Assembly (NCBI GenBank): GCA_021292105.1
Contig: CM037868.1
Location: 807,549 to 871,548, forward strand
Length of the DNA stretch: 64,000 nucleotides
From: Anadara kagoshimensis
Lineage: Eukaryota; Mollusca; Bivalvia; Arcoida; Arcidae
Direction: 5' to 3'
Below the pieces are notes generated by a model. The model saw only the letters and a list, made by a program, of their open reading frames with translations, was not told the DNA's origin and did not search any database. Both the position numbers and the translations under genes were made by a program. Below, in pieces: positions 11,697 through 22,559 of this stretch; within the stretch, counting starts at the first letter, position 1, and the number at the start of each line of letters is the position of its first letter.

Positions 11697-12128
11697 TACG
11701 ACCAGTTATTGAAGTGCTCTCGTAGTATGAGGGTGGTCCTGTGTTCGAATATCGACCGAGAGGAGTCTGAGCAAGACTTGAAATAGCTAGGGGCTGTTCT
11801 TACGCCAAGCGATAGGCATTTAGAAATGAAAGCCACGGTGTATGCGGAAAAAGATCCTAATAAACAAAAAACACATAATAATCCATGTCCGAATCACAAT
11901 CCAGAAGCAAAGTTAAAGCTTTGGAACTGACATGTTAGGATAGACACGTGAACTTCCACCAGGGAAGTGAGGCCGGGCGCTCCGGAAGGGTAAGCACCTC
12001 CTGTTTAAACCATGTGGCCCTCCCTGTACATTGCCTTAAGCACACTTTAATTTCTACTACTTCACCTATAACTGGTGACGTCTCGATTTGAATGAAATTT
12101 TCTTGACTGTGACGTTAAACACAATTAA
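11697..12128 (+). mobile_element. SINE split by a Naiad fragment
   Basis: Head and body at 11697-11862 ('gttcgaatatcgaccg', 'ttcttacgccaagcgatagg'); tail resumes at 12009-12128 ('ccctgtacattgcc ... cttgactgtgacgttaaac'). The missing middle is where the Naiad piece sits. Confidence 0.7.
11863..12008 (-). mobile_element. Naiad 3'-tail fragment nested in a SINE, antisense
   Basis: 'ccatgtccgaatcacaatcc', 'cgtgaacttccaccagggaa', 'gaggccgggcgctccggaag', 'cacctcctgttta'. Truncated at its own 5' side within the UTR. Younger than the surrounding SINE. Confidence 0.8.
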
Positions 12129-12546
12129 ATTTTTCTACCATTTAATCACAGATTATGTTATTTTTGCTCATTCTTTGCATTAATAAAATAATAGTGAGTT
12201 ACTTCACACTTGGTATATCCTGCTTTTAAATTCAATCATTGACAGTAAATGTAAAAAAAAAATACACTAACCCGGTAAACAAGAATGACTTGGAATCAGT
12301 ACTTGCGGCTTGGGACCTCATACATATACATAACTCACCTACACAATTTTAAGTGGCTGTATTTAGCACTTGCCAAGACATCTGTTACATAAATGTTTCG
12401 GAGGGACGAGCGGAAGGACAGAGGTAAAGTCGTTATACCCTTCTTCTTCGAAGCGGGGATGTACTAAAGATCGAAATGTATCACAAATAATAAAGCTAAT
12501 AAAATAGCTTATCATCTCAGGTTTGATTAGAAATGTCGCTGCACTT

Positions 12547-12680
12547 GGTTCATCTGGTCAAATCGCCCCATATCAAAATCGCCCGTTCAAAATCGACATT
12601 TTTGAAAAGGGGCGATTTTGACATGGGGACGAAGTTGTTGAAAGTGTGGGGGGGGGGGGGCGAATTTGACGGGGACGTTT
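12547..12680. repeat. Inverted 'tcaaatcgccccat' repeat with a G-run
   Basis: 'tcgccccatatcaaaatcgcc' faces 'ggggcgattttgacatgggg' about 60 bases on, followed by an uninterrupted G run around 12648-12661. Possible small hairpin element. Confidence 0.45.
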
Positions 12681-12995
12681 TTGCCGTGGGCGAATTGTCT
12701 TAAATTCCTTTAAAACCTTAATTCATCCATGTATTTTCAATATAGGTATGAGAAGAATACTTTATACCATTCAAGAAGTTATTAATAAAAGCGATAAGTA
12801 TAAAACATACCCATATATTCGACTTCAAACTCTTAAAATAAAGAGTTTAAATATTTTTTGGATCAAGCAAAACAGATTTTTAAAAACAAAATTCGTTAAT
12901 CATTTCAATTTATTTTATTGTTCTGTAATTATGATAAATATCCATTTCGTCATCTCGCGGCTCTAAATAAAACATAAGTTGTGGGCCGATAGGTC

Positions 12996-13075
12996 GCCGG
13001 TTAGCTCAGTTGGTAAAGCGTCCCGCTAGTAATGGGAATGTCCCGGGCTCGAGTCCCGTTTTTGGTCAACTTTTA
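12996..13075 (+). tRNA. tRNA-Thr(AGT)-like sequence, probably a pseudogene or SINE head
   Basis: 'gttagctcagttggtaaagc' (D arm and A box), anticodon stem tcccg/tggga with loop ctAGTaa, and T arm ggg-ctcgagt-ccc. The acceptor stem (cgccggt against ttttggt) does not pair, so a working tRNA is unlikely. Confidence 0.45.
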
Positions 13076-13079
13076 GTCC

Positions 13080-14035
13080 AGCCATTTTATAAAAAATATG
13101 GTCAAAACTCAAAGTAATTGCAACAGAAAATTTTTAAGTGATTGGTTTTAGGTAAAATCTTATTATTCACCATAAAATTCTAACAATTTCAATTCATGGA
13201 TATTTGCTGTTTTGCCATTTAAAGTCAATAACATTTTTTTTAGAAAAAAAGGGATAACTCTATATTTTGAGCCTACGTTTAACACAGAAATTTTCTGAAG
13301 TATTTTCTCCTGTCTTATGAAGAACAGCCCAGAAATCAGATGAAAATTTATACACAGACTTAAAATGAATAATTTAAGACAACTTGTATGCAATATATTT
13401 ATGGAATGTAAAAAAAAATATTTTGTTGAATGACTTTATGCAAAACGGAAATAAGAGAGTGATGAAGAGAGTGGAAAAATTAATTATCCTAAGATATAAT
13501 TGGATATGCACAAAAATGATAAAATAAGTGTACTTCAGGGTAAAACATATTTTTTTATACGTTCACAGCTATTACTCTGAGTATTCTGTCATTAATTCTT
13601 CACTGCTAGAAATATTAAATTGTCACAGACTAAAACTAAAACATTGCAACTGAGTCAAAATAGGCTGATCATTGGGCTCAGAAATGTATAATTATATAAA
13701 AACAATTAGAATGTGTAAGCTTTATATTTTGCTCAAATAGCAAAAAGCATATGATAATGGGACTGAAATCCAATCTGTTTTATAAGAGTTATCTTCCATG
13801 TCCATAGAAAACCCCACAAGAAATTAATATGCTTTAAACTGCTTTACCGTTTTAGATTTTTTTAGAATTTTTACCATATTTTATATATATATAATAGCAT
13901 ATCAATAACAAACTACATTCTCTTGCAATTAGTTGGAGGTCAAACTACAGAATGGCTAGACTATTTACTGTTACGTTTAGAGGGTCGTCCGACCCTTGGA
14001 AGTGGCTGACCAACAAGTTGGTCTCAGGGTGGAAT
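13080..14035. other. AT-rich intergenic stretch, nothing recognised
   Basis: No coding or RNA gene signal and no repeat shared with the rest of the window. The small minus-strand open frame at 13163-13393 has no family features. Confidence 0.5.
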
Positions 14036-14037
14036 CT

Positions 14038-14232
14038 GGCCTACAGTGACACAGGACTTCGTTTATTTTAAGTTCACATCCGAAAGAACCGCGGTTTTCA
14101 TTTCGTAATACCGAGTGCTTGCTAAAATAACAGCCACTACCCACTTCCAAGTATCTTTGATCAGACTCGGTCGGAGTTTGAACCTACCACCTCTCACTTC
14201 CGAAGCGAGCAATCTACCAACTGAGCCATCCA
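14038..14232 (-). mobile_element. SINE, reverse, tail missing
   Basis: 'acagtgacacaggacttcgt', 'gcgagcaatctaccaactga' and the reversed B-box region 'gatcagactcggtcggagtt'. Begins inside the SINE body at the 'gtgacacagg' block. Confidence 0.75.
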
Positions 14233-14324
14233 ACTTTGAATTTATATTGGAAGAATGATAAGACAGAAGATAGTCGTGCGATTCCAAATTCTTTATTATT
14301 TAAATAAATTTTATATTGTAAAGG

Positions 14325-14522
14325 GAATATTTCCGGGGAGCGAAAATTTCACGATTTTTGAAATCTTTCATTTTGCGTGAGTGTTATTTTCGCGTAACTA
14401 CTAAAAGTAGGTGTTTTTTCTATATATTATGATATAATAACCTGTATGGTTAACATTTTCGCATGGGTAAAATTTTAGCGGTAAGTTTAAGCGCCAAATC
14501 AGCGAAAATGTGCAGTATATTA
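14325..14522. mobile_element. Possible diverged MITE with 'gcgaaaat' ends
   Basis: 'gggagcgaaaatttcacgat' at one end and 'caaatcagcgaaaatgtgca' at the other resemble the clearer element at 21423-21632. Terminal repeats are weak. Confidence 0.35.
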
Positions 14523-15341
14523 TAATAAATACATTATCTTTTTAAATTTAATTCCAATTTTTAGTAAGAACATCTTTAGTTAATTTTTGACGGCCTTAAA
14601 TAAAACATATCCAATAAATAATTTGAAGTCAACACCGCATCTGATATATGGAGTTCGCCGCTGCACCACGTGATGCCCTCTAACATTTGTGTGAACACTT
14701 ATTTCCAATGGATATGGAATCGCAAAATGTTATGTTTTCCCGTAAAACTGACGTTATTCTGCGTTTTCGAAACGTTTTCGAAAGCGTTCCGCACAATCAT
14801 TAATTATATAAGAGGTATGTGATACAGCGTGGTACAGAACTCCATTGTCCTAATAAGCTGCTTGGTTGAACAATGATAATTTTAGTAAGCAAAAGACGCA
14901 TCAAATGTAAATCTAAATTTTCATTTGTTTAAAGTATTTTGATTGGTCAAATCTTTTTTGTTCCGTTTGTATGAGTGGATCGGACGCCATCTCATTATTG
15001 AAGATGCGCCAGATGCATTTGAACTCCTACGCCACAGCGTTATTTTTTGTTTTTTTTACTTGCTACGGCTATCATGTCTATATTCTTGTTTAAATTGTTG
15101 ATTTTTTTGTTGAAAAATTTCTATAAATTGAATTATAAAAAATGGAAAAAAAACTTTTTTGTTATGGAAGCATATAAGAATTAGACAATTCGTGCGCGAA
15201 TTTTTCAATGTGCAAAATGTTCATTTTGTTCATACTTCCATAACAAAAAGAAAAAAATCATTCCTACAGTAACTTTATAGAGAACATGTGATGCCATCGA
15301 GGAACACTTGTCCGTGGATTTTCGCTGAATCTACATTAAAT

Positions 15342-15347
15342 TTTATT
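15342..15347 (-). terminator. Candidate polyadenylation signal of the receptor gene
   Basis: AATAAA on the minus strand, about 92 bases beyond the stop codon. The position fits a short 3' UTR; no other evidence. Confidence 0.4.
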
Positions 15348-15438
15348 GATATTTGTTATTATAAAATACAAATCGGATAACGATATTTAAACAGATGTAA
15401 CAAAGCGTCTGATCTATATGAACTTAGATTTTCTGAGA

Positions 15439-15962
15439 TCAGGCGGTTCCGTCAATTGGTCTCATTTCCAATATAAATACAGTAGATATTGTGGTTATCA
15501 GAAGAAAAACAACGAATAAAACTCTATCTAAAACAAATGCGACATCCCGCCATTCTCGGAAAATTTCTTCATCCTTCAGTTCATCAATATGTTTATTTTG
15601 AAGTAAATCAATAAGTTGTCTTAAAGCGTCTTCGCGATCTGTAAAACAGCTACTTTCAATATCGTTTAATTCTTGGTCAATTTCTATATCCGGTCTAAAT
15701 GAGTTCATTCGGATTATCTCGGGTTCTTCTATTGCAATACGGGATTTCTTCCTTCTACGTTCAAGTTTATTGATAGAATACTCCTTTTGTTTGGACTTCC
15801 GGATATTGACACACAACAATTTAGCAAATATTGAAAACATTAAAATTCTCAGCCATTTTGGAACGGTCTTGGGTTTTCCCCGTTGGTGATGAATGCTTAA
15901 TATCCAAACGGAAGTCAGGACGGACATACAACTCATTGATAACACAACCATTAGGTATATAC
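15439..15962 (-). CDS. Receptor terminal exon (TM3, cytoplasmic loop, TM4)
   Basis: Acceptor tttttcag|GT. Encodes TM3, HHQRGKP, a basic loop segment LERRRKKSR, an acidic amphipathic stretch before TM4 ([17 protein letters not shown]), and TM4, ending IDGTA and a TGA stop. Confidence 0.93.
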
Positions 15963-17317
15963 CTGAAAAATACAAATTATGAAAACATTATATGTTGTGC
16001 ATAGAGAATAACTTAATACAGTGAATTGTCGTAAGAATGGCCCTAATTGACTAAAGGGACACAACTCTATTTCCAAACGGAAGTAAAAACTGACATACAA
16101 CTCATTGATAACACAATAATTAGGTATATAGCTGAAAAATCCAAATTATGAAAACATTATATGTTGTATAGGCATTTGACCTGTCTGCTTGACCTTTCAA
16201 TTAAATATTTATCACGGACCAAGTATAGGTAAACACTAAACAACATTGACCTGTCCGTTTGACCTTGCATTGGGAATATTCATATAGGAGGGTTCAACCA
16301 ATAAATAGGTAGTGTTAAGATCCAAGTTAATACATACACAAAGCACAGATGTGCTCTATGAGGTTAGTATATCTCATGATGTATACAAAATAAACACCTG
16401 TGCTCCCTATACATAGATATACTTGGTCCGTAAAACATTTTTAAATAAAAGGTCAAGCGGACAGGTCAAAGTTGTTTACCTATACGTCTGTGTATAGGGA
16501 ACACAAGTGTTTATTTTGTAAACATCATGAGCTATACTCACCTCATAGAGTAAACCTGTGCACTGTGTATGTATTAACTTGGATCTAAACACTACCCATG
16601 TATTGGGTGGATTCTCCTATATAAAAATTCCTAATTAAATGTCAAACGGGTATGTAAATGTTGTTTGACTGTACATAAAGAATTGCAAAGAACTCTAACA
16701 GTTAATACTCAACAAAGACGATTGATTGGTTAAAGGGGATTTTACATCACAGTCACCTTTCAATTATATCGATACATCGATAATTAAAGGCAAAGTATAA
16801 GAAATTTTGTAAAACATGCGTCCTGGCAAAGTTCATGAAGGGTGGTTAGCGTGCCAGTTTTACCGGGACATTCGGGACATTGGACATCGGTTTTTAAGGC
16901 TCCTTTAGAAAGATCCCGAGACTTTCATTTCTAAAATGCCGACTACTGCTTTCCGAAAAGAACAATCACCACCATTTTTAAAGTCTTGGTGAGATCCAGT
17001 CGGAATTCGATACCACGATAATAATATGTAACACAGGAATTATCCATAAAACATGTTTTGGGAGGCAGCGGCGGTATAATGGATAAGATCTAGGGTTTTT
17101 CACCCCTATAAAGTCCTTGACACGCTTGAACCATAGCTATGAAAAGTTTATACACAATTCATTTTATTTCCAATGCTCTCTTTAACAGGGGGTGTTTACC
17201 GTTCATAAAAACCTGGTCTCACTTCCCTGATTGGAGTTATTTTTTCTTTGCTAGTTTTCAAAGTTTTAACTTTGCTCTTGGTATTAAATTGCATGCTTAT
17301 CACTTACCACTGACATT

Positions 17318-17364
<47 letters not shown>

Positions 17365-19344
17365 CACTTACTTATAACAGATATTGACTCTGATGTTTGT
17401 GGCATTTTATCAGCGACCATCAGCATGAACACTGTGATTGTCAAAAGCACAGACAACCCCAAAGTGATCTTCTCTCCACTTTCAGAAGGCAATAAAAAAC
17501 CAGCGAGGCACAAAAAGGAAAGTATAATACACGGAATAATGATATTCATGAAATAGTATTTGATGCGCCTGCGCAAGTACATATAAAACGTCACATCCGG
17601 AAATGGCTCCTCACAACAGTTATACCAGACGTTATTCCTTTCTACACGAACGCTTATTAGTTCCCATTCACCGTTATCAACAAAGTTCGACAAATCCATA
17701 GTGTTTGAACGATTTGTGACGTCAACCTGGAGTCCATGATAAGCCCATGATCCAAGTTTAAGTTTGCAAACTTGGTCATCAAATGGAAAAAATGTAATGT
17801 CAATTTTACATGAACTCCTAAATCGGACGACTGGTCCCCAAAATACTCGGCTTGTGTTATGTACCATAGCGAGGCTGGGCATGTACCCGGATGTATAGTC
17901 GTCAACACTACAAAATAAAAATAATCTTAATTGTAATAATTTGTGATGGAGTTATTCAATTTGCAGCAAAACTACATTTGCAAATCCTAAAATTACTATC
18001 CCAAGTAGAAATTACAATCCAAAAAGTAAGCTAGTCGTATTCAAAACCTACACTAATATCAGGTAATCAAATCCTGAGACGATTTAATATAAAATTTCTA
18101 AATTCGCTGATTTAATTATTAGCTATGATTTAAGCTTAAGTTTAAATAGAAAGAAAGTTGCAACTAAAATGCATGTAGTTGGGTAAAATCAATTAGAAAC
18201 CACAACGCAAAACAATAAATATATATATATATTACCCCTTGTTTATAAATCCCGAATTTGGAATACATGTCCAATTGTTTTTAGTCAAAATCAACACTTC
18301 TTAAGATACATATATATTATTTAATGAGACGTTGCACATTTGAACAATATAAATAGGGCAGGCAACAGATAGATGTTTTTAATAAGATTACCAACGTGGT
18401 ATCGCTATGATCCTATGATGAATCTTGGTCAAAACCTGAAAATGCCAACTAACAATTTTAAATCTATATCACGTTGAAAAATAATATTAATTTTCTTTTC
18501 GATAAAAAACGCATAAGCGTTTGTCAACAGTACTTGCAATTTTCGCTGGTTCCATCACAATATAACTGGATTTACGGAACTCGGATTCTATACCATTCTA
18601 TATTAGCACTATTAATGAGGTTTTGCATACCGAAAAACCCTCTAGAGCTTTAAAATCAAAACAGTTTAATAATTGCCACTACTGGGGTGCTGATGGAATA
18701 ACCATTCCCGATAATGTCATTAGCTCAGTAGGCAATACATAATCTCACTCATTTATTAGTCAAAATGATAAGCTTTCTTTTAAAAAATCCTCAAAAAATA
18801 AAGCTGCGTTTTTGTCGTTCAACGAATCGTCTTAAATAAATTTAGTAAATAAATTTTGTTCCTTTTTACATTTAAAAATCTAGATATATTTTGATCAAAA
18901 CAATACTGATGGCGAATTTCATGCCGCAATGGTCGTCTAGTGCTGTAGAATTGAAATAGGTTAAGTAATTACTACCTGTTATATAATACAACATCCGGTA
19001 GCCACAATCGATCACATGGTATACGGATACTGTTTAAGTTCCCGTAGTCTTCTGGCAGCCACTTTAGTTTTTCATCTAGCCATTCCTTTGAAAACAATTT
19101 AACAAGACATAGATAATATCTGTTTTAACACGGTTTGTAATTCTAGTCAAAATCTCTAATACGTAATACTTTTTAATTTAAACTCAGCGTTTGCGTGTCA
19201 CTCCCTAAAGACGAGGAAAATGACATTATGTCACTCCTTCTACAAAACACAAATGCCTATATACTTCTGCTAGTCAGCCACTACACAATTAATACAACTA
19301 AAATAACTACTTTTTATCATCAAAACTTAATATGAACCAAAAAT

Positions 19345-19384
<40 letters not shown>

Positions 19385-20518
19385 ATGGTGTTTAACGTCC
19401 CATTCAAGAATATTTCACTTATATCGAAACGTCGCCAGCTGTAGGCGAAGGTGCAGAAATTTTGCCTGTGCGTTGCGCTGATGGCATTATACAGCAGGGT
19501 TCTTATCGTGCCAAGCCTACCAAGACACGGAGCCTCGTTTATTTAAAGTTCCCCTCCGAAAGAACCCTGACTTTTATTTCTTAATGCCGAGTGTTTGGCG
19601 AAAGAACAATCACTACCCACTTTTAAGTCTTTGGTCAGACCCGGCCGGGGTTCGAACCCACGATCTCCCACTTACGGAGCGAGCACTCTACCAACTGAGC
19701 TACCGCAGTGGTCCAAAATGAAGAGAGTTAATAATAACATATATTTAAATCATACAATCCCACAGGCTGTATATGCCAAGAACATTTTATGATTGTTATT
19801 GAACATGGATTCTGCAAAATACTTATTAACAATTCCCCTGCTTGTGTAATGATTGACACAGCTGATGCTTAAAACGGTGAACACTTGATAAATTATAATT
19901 TTCCAGTCAAAAGCACTTTTGTAAAATATTACCTCACAGAATTCACAATGCAATTTAAAGTATAAATTCATTAAATTGTCATAGTTTTTATCAAGTTTTT
20001 GTCAGGAATTCACATTTGCAGATTTCATTCAATTTTGATAACAAGATGCTGTAAAGGAGGTGGGCGAGAAATATCCGTAGGTAAATTTGATGAATGTCAA
20101 ATTTGAATCTTAAAAGGGAAAGGTAAATTTTTTATTGATAGAATAATGTTTAGTTTTAAGCATCATGTCAATGAAATTATTTTTGAAAGTACAAAAAAAT
20201 TAGTTTTAACAAAAATGTCACACGGCGCAAATAATACATTGGGAATACATGTTGGTGTATATCTTGATTTTACAATTCTGACAGGCATGGTCATGAACAT
20301 AAACGGTCTTTAAATGTATGTATTTTACTGAGGTTTTAGCAGTCTCAATGTAACACACGTTCATGTCAGACTTTAAAACTATGATTATAAAATCGAATCT
20401 TTTCCCTTTCAAGACCTAAATGCACAAAAAATAAAAATGTATATATTGTGTATAAAAACTTTCATAATCTTCGAACGCTTAGTTAACATAACACTTAATT
20501 TTGTCCTTAGTTTTAAAT

Positions 20519-20561
<43 letters not shown>

Positions 20562-20848
20562 TTGTATTTATTGAACATAACAAGTTACATTCCCATTTGG
20601 GTCAAAAGTACATGTATAACATATGTAAGCTTTGGTATCCATAAGTCACAAGGAAAAACAAAGCTAAAGTGTAGTAAAAACATTTCGTCTGAACATTTCT
20701 AAAGTTATTTAAAATCACAATATATTTTTTTTCAGTGATACTGTTTTCGTTTCGGTTGGAAGAGATTAAATTCTTGCTAATATATGGGTATTTTTTTAAA
20801 TAATAATGCTGATGCTGATGAATAATGCAACTGTTCTAGATATGGTAC

Positions 20849-20894
<46 letters not shown>

Positions 20895-22296
20895 CTGTTT
20901 GTGTGTGCCTTTGTGTGTGTAATACTTGTGACTTTTTATGTTTTCTTTACGTTATAAATTACTATATATGAAACATCCCCTGTCAAACCTGTCAAAAATA
21001 CTTACAACTTCAAGCCATACATTTGTTGTAAGAACTTGGTTTTTCTCATCCTAAAATATAAAAACAAAATAATTTGGATAGTAAGAATGCAATTAAATTA
21101 ACTGGATACATGCACATTTATCTATAGGGTTAACAGTTCAAACAAGAAATGAATGATTTTGTCACATTAGTATATAATTTGTATATTTTAATTGGCCTGG
21201 TCTTTATTTTGTTTTTGTTTTTTTTTCTTTCTTTCTTTTTTTGGTCAAACTGAAAAAACATATACATGTACATATATAATATTCCGCATGATAAAAAAAG
21301 GAAAACGTCTTCACTATGCACTTATTAGACATCTCTAAAGTCCGTGTTTGTATGGAACCCTACTGTTTTTATCCACGAGATAACAAGAACATTACTCAAA
21401 ATGCTACTTCTTTTGATATACTTACTGTAAACCTATTTATTCTCGCGTGTATTTATTTTCAAGGTATATGAAATTTAGACATATTCGTGTAGTTAAATTT
21501 TCACGTTTTTTAAAAATATATAACACTATACGCAAATATAATTTTCGTTCGGTATTAATTTTCGCGTAAAACGAACGATCGCTAAATAAGCGAAAATTAG
21601 TACACCGCGAAAATAAATATGTTTACAGTCTAGAGAGAGTGCTAGGGCCACGGTCATACCGAGTCTTAACCTTCTCTCCTATAATGTATTATGTACTACT
21701 TTATCAAGTATTTGGGTCAAGGTCAATTCTAGAATAAAATGTACCAGGCCTTGACTCCTCCCCATTTTGTGACATAAATGTACTTACTAGCTCAAGTATT
21801 TGGGTCAAGGTCAATTCTAGAAATAATGTATCAGTCCTTGATATTTCTTCATCATGTGACATAAATGTACTTACTAGACCCAGTATTTGGGTCAAGTTCA
21901 ACTCTAAAGTAAACTGTATCAGTCCTTGATTTCTCCTCATCATGTGACATAAATGTACTTACCTCATCAAATATTTGGGTCAAGGTCAACTCTAGAGTAA
22001 ACTGTATCAGTCCTTGATTTCTCCTCATCATGTGACATAAATGTACTTACTAGATCAAGTATTTGGGTCAAGGTCAACTCCAGAGTAGAATGTATCAATC
22101 CTTGATTCTTCCTCATTATGTGACATAAATGTACTTACTAGATCGAGTATTTGGGTCAAGGTCAACCCTAGTTTGACCTGTACCGGATGTGACGAATTAA
22201 ATATAGGTCGTATTGCCCTCTCATATCCACTCATTAGATAACGCATCAGCCTTTGTTCACTGGAAACGTTGTATTCTTTAAAATCATCATACACAT
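15439..22296 (-). CDS. Nicotinic acetylcholine receptor-like Cys-loop channel subunit, alpha type, 5 exons found
   Basis: Subunit of a pentameric ligand-gated cation channel in the plasma membrane. Exons in transcript order: 22296-22139, 21050-21006, 19085-18976, 17907-17372, 15962-15439 (stop). All borders are AG/GT and phases agree. Visible: YERAIRP..., [33 protein letters not shown], loop [10 protein letters not shown], Cys-loop [15 protein letters not shown] (13 residues between), loop B GSWAY, vicinal cysteines [13 protein letters not shown] (alpha type), TM1 ending [14 protein letters not shown]2 [21 protein letters not shown]3 [22 protein letters not shown]4 [18 protein letters not shown]. 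The Glu just before TM2 and the absence of a Pro-Ala pair predict cation selectivity. The cytoplasmic loop is short (about 110 residues). The signal-peptide exon, which must end in phase 1, was not found. Family very secure; orthology to a named subunit cannot be given. Confidence 0.93.
16069..16167 (-). pseudogene. Duplicated relic of the receptor's last-exon acceptor and TM3 start
   Basis: This stretch repeats 15900-15998 about 169 bases away, with substitutions: the acceptor tract, a TTTTCAG acceptor (exon side from 16131 downward) and codons for [17 protein letters not shown]. After TSVW it reads a TAG stop. It lies in the intron just upstream of the true last exon. Confidence 0.8.
16165..16690. 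mobile_element. MITE in palindromic pair ('cctgtccgtttgacc' family)
   Basis: Two copies of a sequence of about 220 bp face each other: left 'ccaagttaatacatacacaa ... gtatacaaaataaacacctg', right its reverse complement around 16480-16600. Ends carry 'gacctgtccgtttgacc'-type repeats. A single copy is at 31066-31290. Confidence 0.65.
16832..17020 (-). mobile_element. Diverged SINE, reverse
   Basis: 'catcggtttttaaggctcct', 'ttctaaaatgccgactactg', 'gagatccagtcggaattcga' follow the antisense order of the SINE. Confidence 0.6.
17321..17363. repeat. (GA)n microsatellite at the receptor exon 4 donor
   Basis: About 21 GA repeats on +, hence (TC)n in the transcript, starting within ten bases of the intron start after GTAAGTGAATC. 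Confidence 0.95.
17372..17907 (-). CDS. Receptor exon 4 (Cys-loop, loop B, loop C, TM1, TM2)
   Basis: Acceptor attttgtag|T, donor GTTATAA|gtaagt; 536 bases. Holds the Cys-loop, GSWAYHG, the sequons NTS (after MPSLAMVH) and NRS, YNCC of loop C, TM1, and TM2 followed by [16 protein letters not shown] (CT)n tract begins only a few bases into the following intron. Confidence 0.94.
18903..18945 (+). pseudogene. Decayed hammerhead ribozyme motif
   Basis: 'actgatggcgaatttcatgc' followed by cgcaatggtcgtctagtgct: CUGAUG and the GUC-UAGUGCU arm are kept, helix II could be ggc/gcc, but GAAA reads gcaa and one core A is missing. Lies 30 bases from receptor exon 3, antisense to the gene. Confidence 0.55.
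18976..19085 (-). CDS. Receptor exon 3 (loop A)
   Basis: Acceptor gttttcaaag|GAA, donor AACAG|gtagta. Encodes [20 protein letters not shown] then [25 protein letters not shown] carries the loop A Tyr of the agonist pocket. Ends in phase 2; joining to the next exon gives [10 protein letters not shown]. Confidence 0.9.
19340..19727 (-). mobile_element. Full-length SINE with target duplication and (GA)n tail
   Basis: Complete reverse copy at 19383-19712 from 'gtttaacgtcccattcaaga' to the tRNA head 'ctaccaactgagctaccgca' with B box intact ('ggttcgaaccc' in reverse). The direct repeat aaaatgaagagag at 19340-19352 and 19715-19727 is a 13-bp target site duplication; the (GA)n run at 19345-19382 is the extended tail. 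Confidence 0.88.
20516..20564. repeat. (ATTT)n microsatellite
   Basis: About twelve perfect 4-bp repeats in a receptor intron. Confidence 0.95.
20851..20897. repeat. (CT)n microsatellite
   Basis: About 20 CT repeats followed by a short TG-rich tract, in a receptor intron. Confidence 0.95.
21006..21050 (-). CDS. Receptor exon 2 (15 codons)
   Basis: Acceptor tattttag|GAT, donor GAAGTT|gtaagt. Encodes [15 protein letters not shown], the strand that is also a tiny separate exon in many nAChR genes. In phase 0 on both sides, so skipping it would keep frame but remove a conserved core strand. Confidence 0.88.
21423..21632. mobile_element. MITE with 25-bp terminal inverted repeats
   Basis: Left end tactgtaaacctatttattc..cgcg, right end cgcgaaaataaatatgttta..cagtcta: inverted copies of each other. 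Interior AT-rich with further 'tttcgcg' motifs, no coding. Flanking TA dinucleotides suggest a Tc1/mariner-type parent. Confidence 0.75.
21707..22160 (-). repeat. 88-bp minisatellite containing receptor exon end and splice donor
   Basis: Six units; anchor 'agtatttgggtcaa' at 21707, 21795, 21882, 21970, 22058, 22146. On the minus strand each unit holds codons for LTLTQILDL followed, in five of six, by GTAAGTACATTTATG. The unit at 22146 is the real exon end. Confidence 0.9.
22139..22296 (-). CDS. Receptor exon 1 of those found (N-terminal ligand-binding domain)
   Basis: Acceptor tgttttctag|AT, donor GATCTA|gtaagt. Encodes [20 protein letters not shown] then [20 protein letters not shown] and [11 protein letters not shown], the mature N-terminus of nAChR subunits. 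NSS is a potential N-glycosylation site. Begins with two bases of a split codon. Its last bases and donor are repeated five more times downstream (88-bp minisatellite). Confidence 0.88.
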
Positions 22297-22364
22297 CTAG
22301 AAAACATGACAAAAATAAATTAAAATTAAAATAAACAAAATAAAATGCAAACAATTTTGATTCA

Positions 22365-22550
22365 TACGTGGCGGGTGTAGCTAGTCTACCTTACCTTTGC
22401 GGAGCACACCTCACTTCCCTGGTAAAAGTTCGCATGTCAAACTGACTTGTCAGTTCCAAAGTTTTTAAGTTGTGACTCGGCCATGGATTAGTATGTTAGA
22501 CATATGAACTTCCACCAAGGAAGTGAGGCTGGGTGCTCCGGACAGCTTCA
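22365..22550. mobile_element. Two Naiad tail pieces in inverted order
   Basis: 22365-22496 reads forward ('tggcgggtgtagctag', 'cacctcacttccctgg', 'atggattagtatgtt'); 22497-22550 reads reverse ('gaacttccaccaaggaagtg', 'tgggtgctccgga'). Inverted joined copies are typical of Penelope-like insertions. Confidence 0.75.
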
Positions 22551-22559
22551 AATAGCAGC

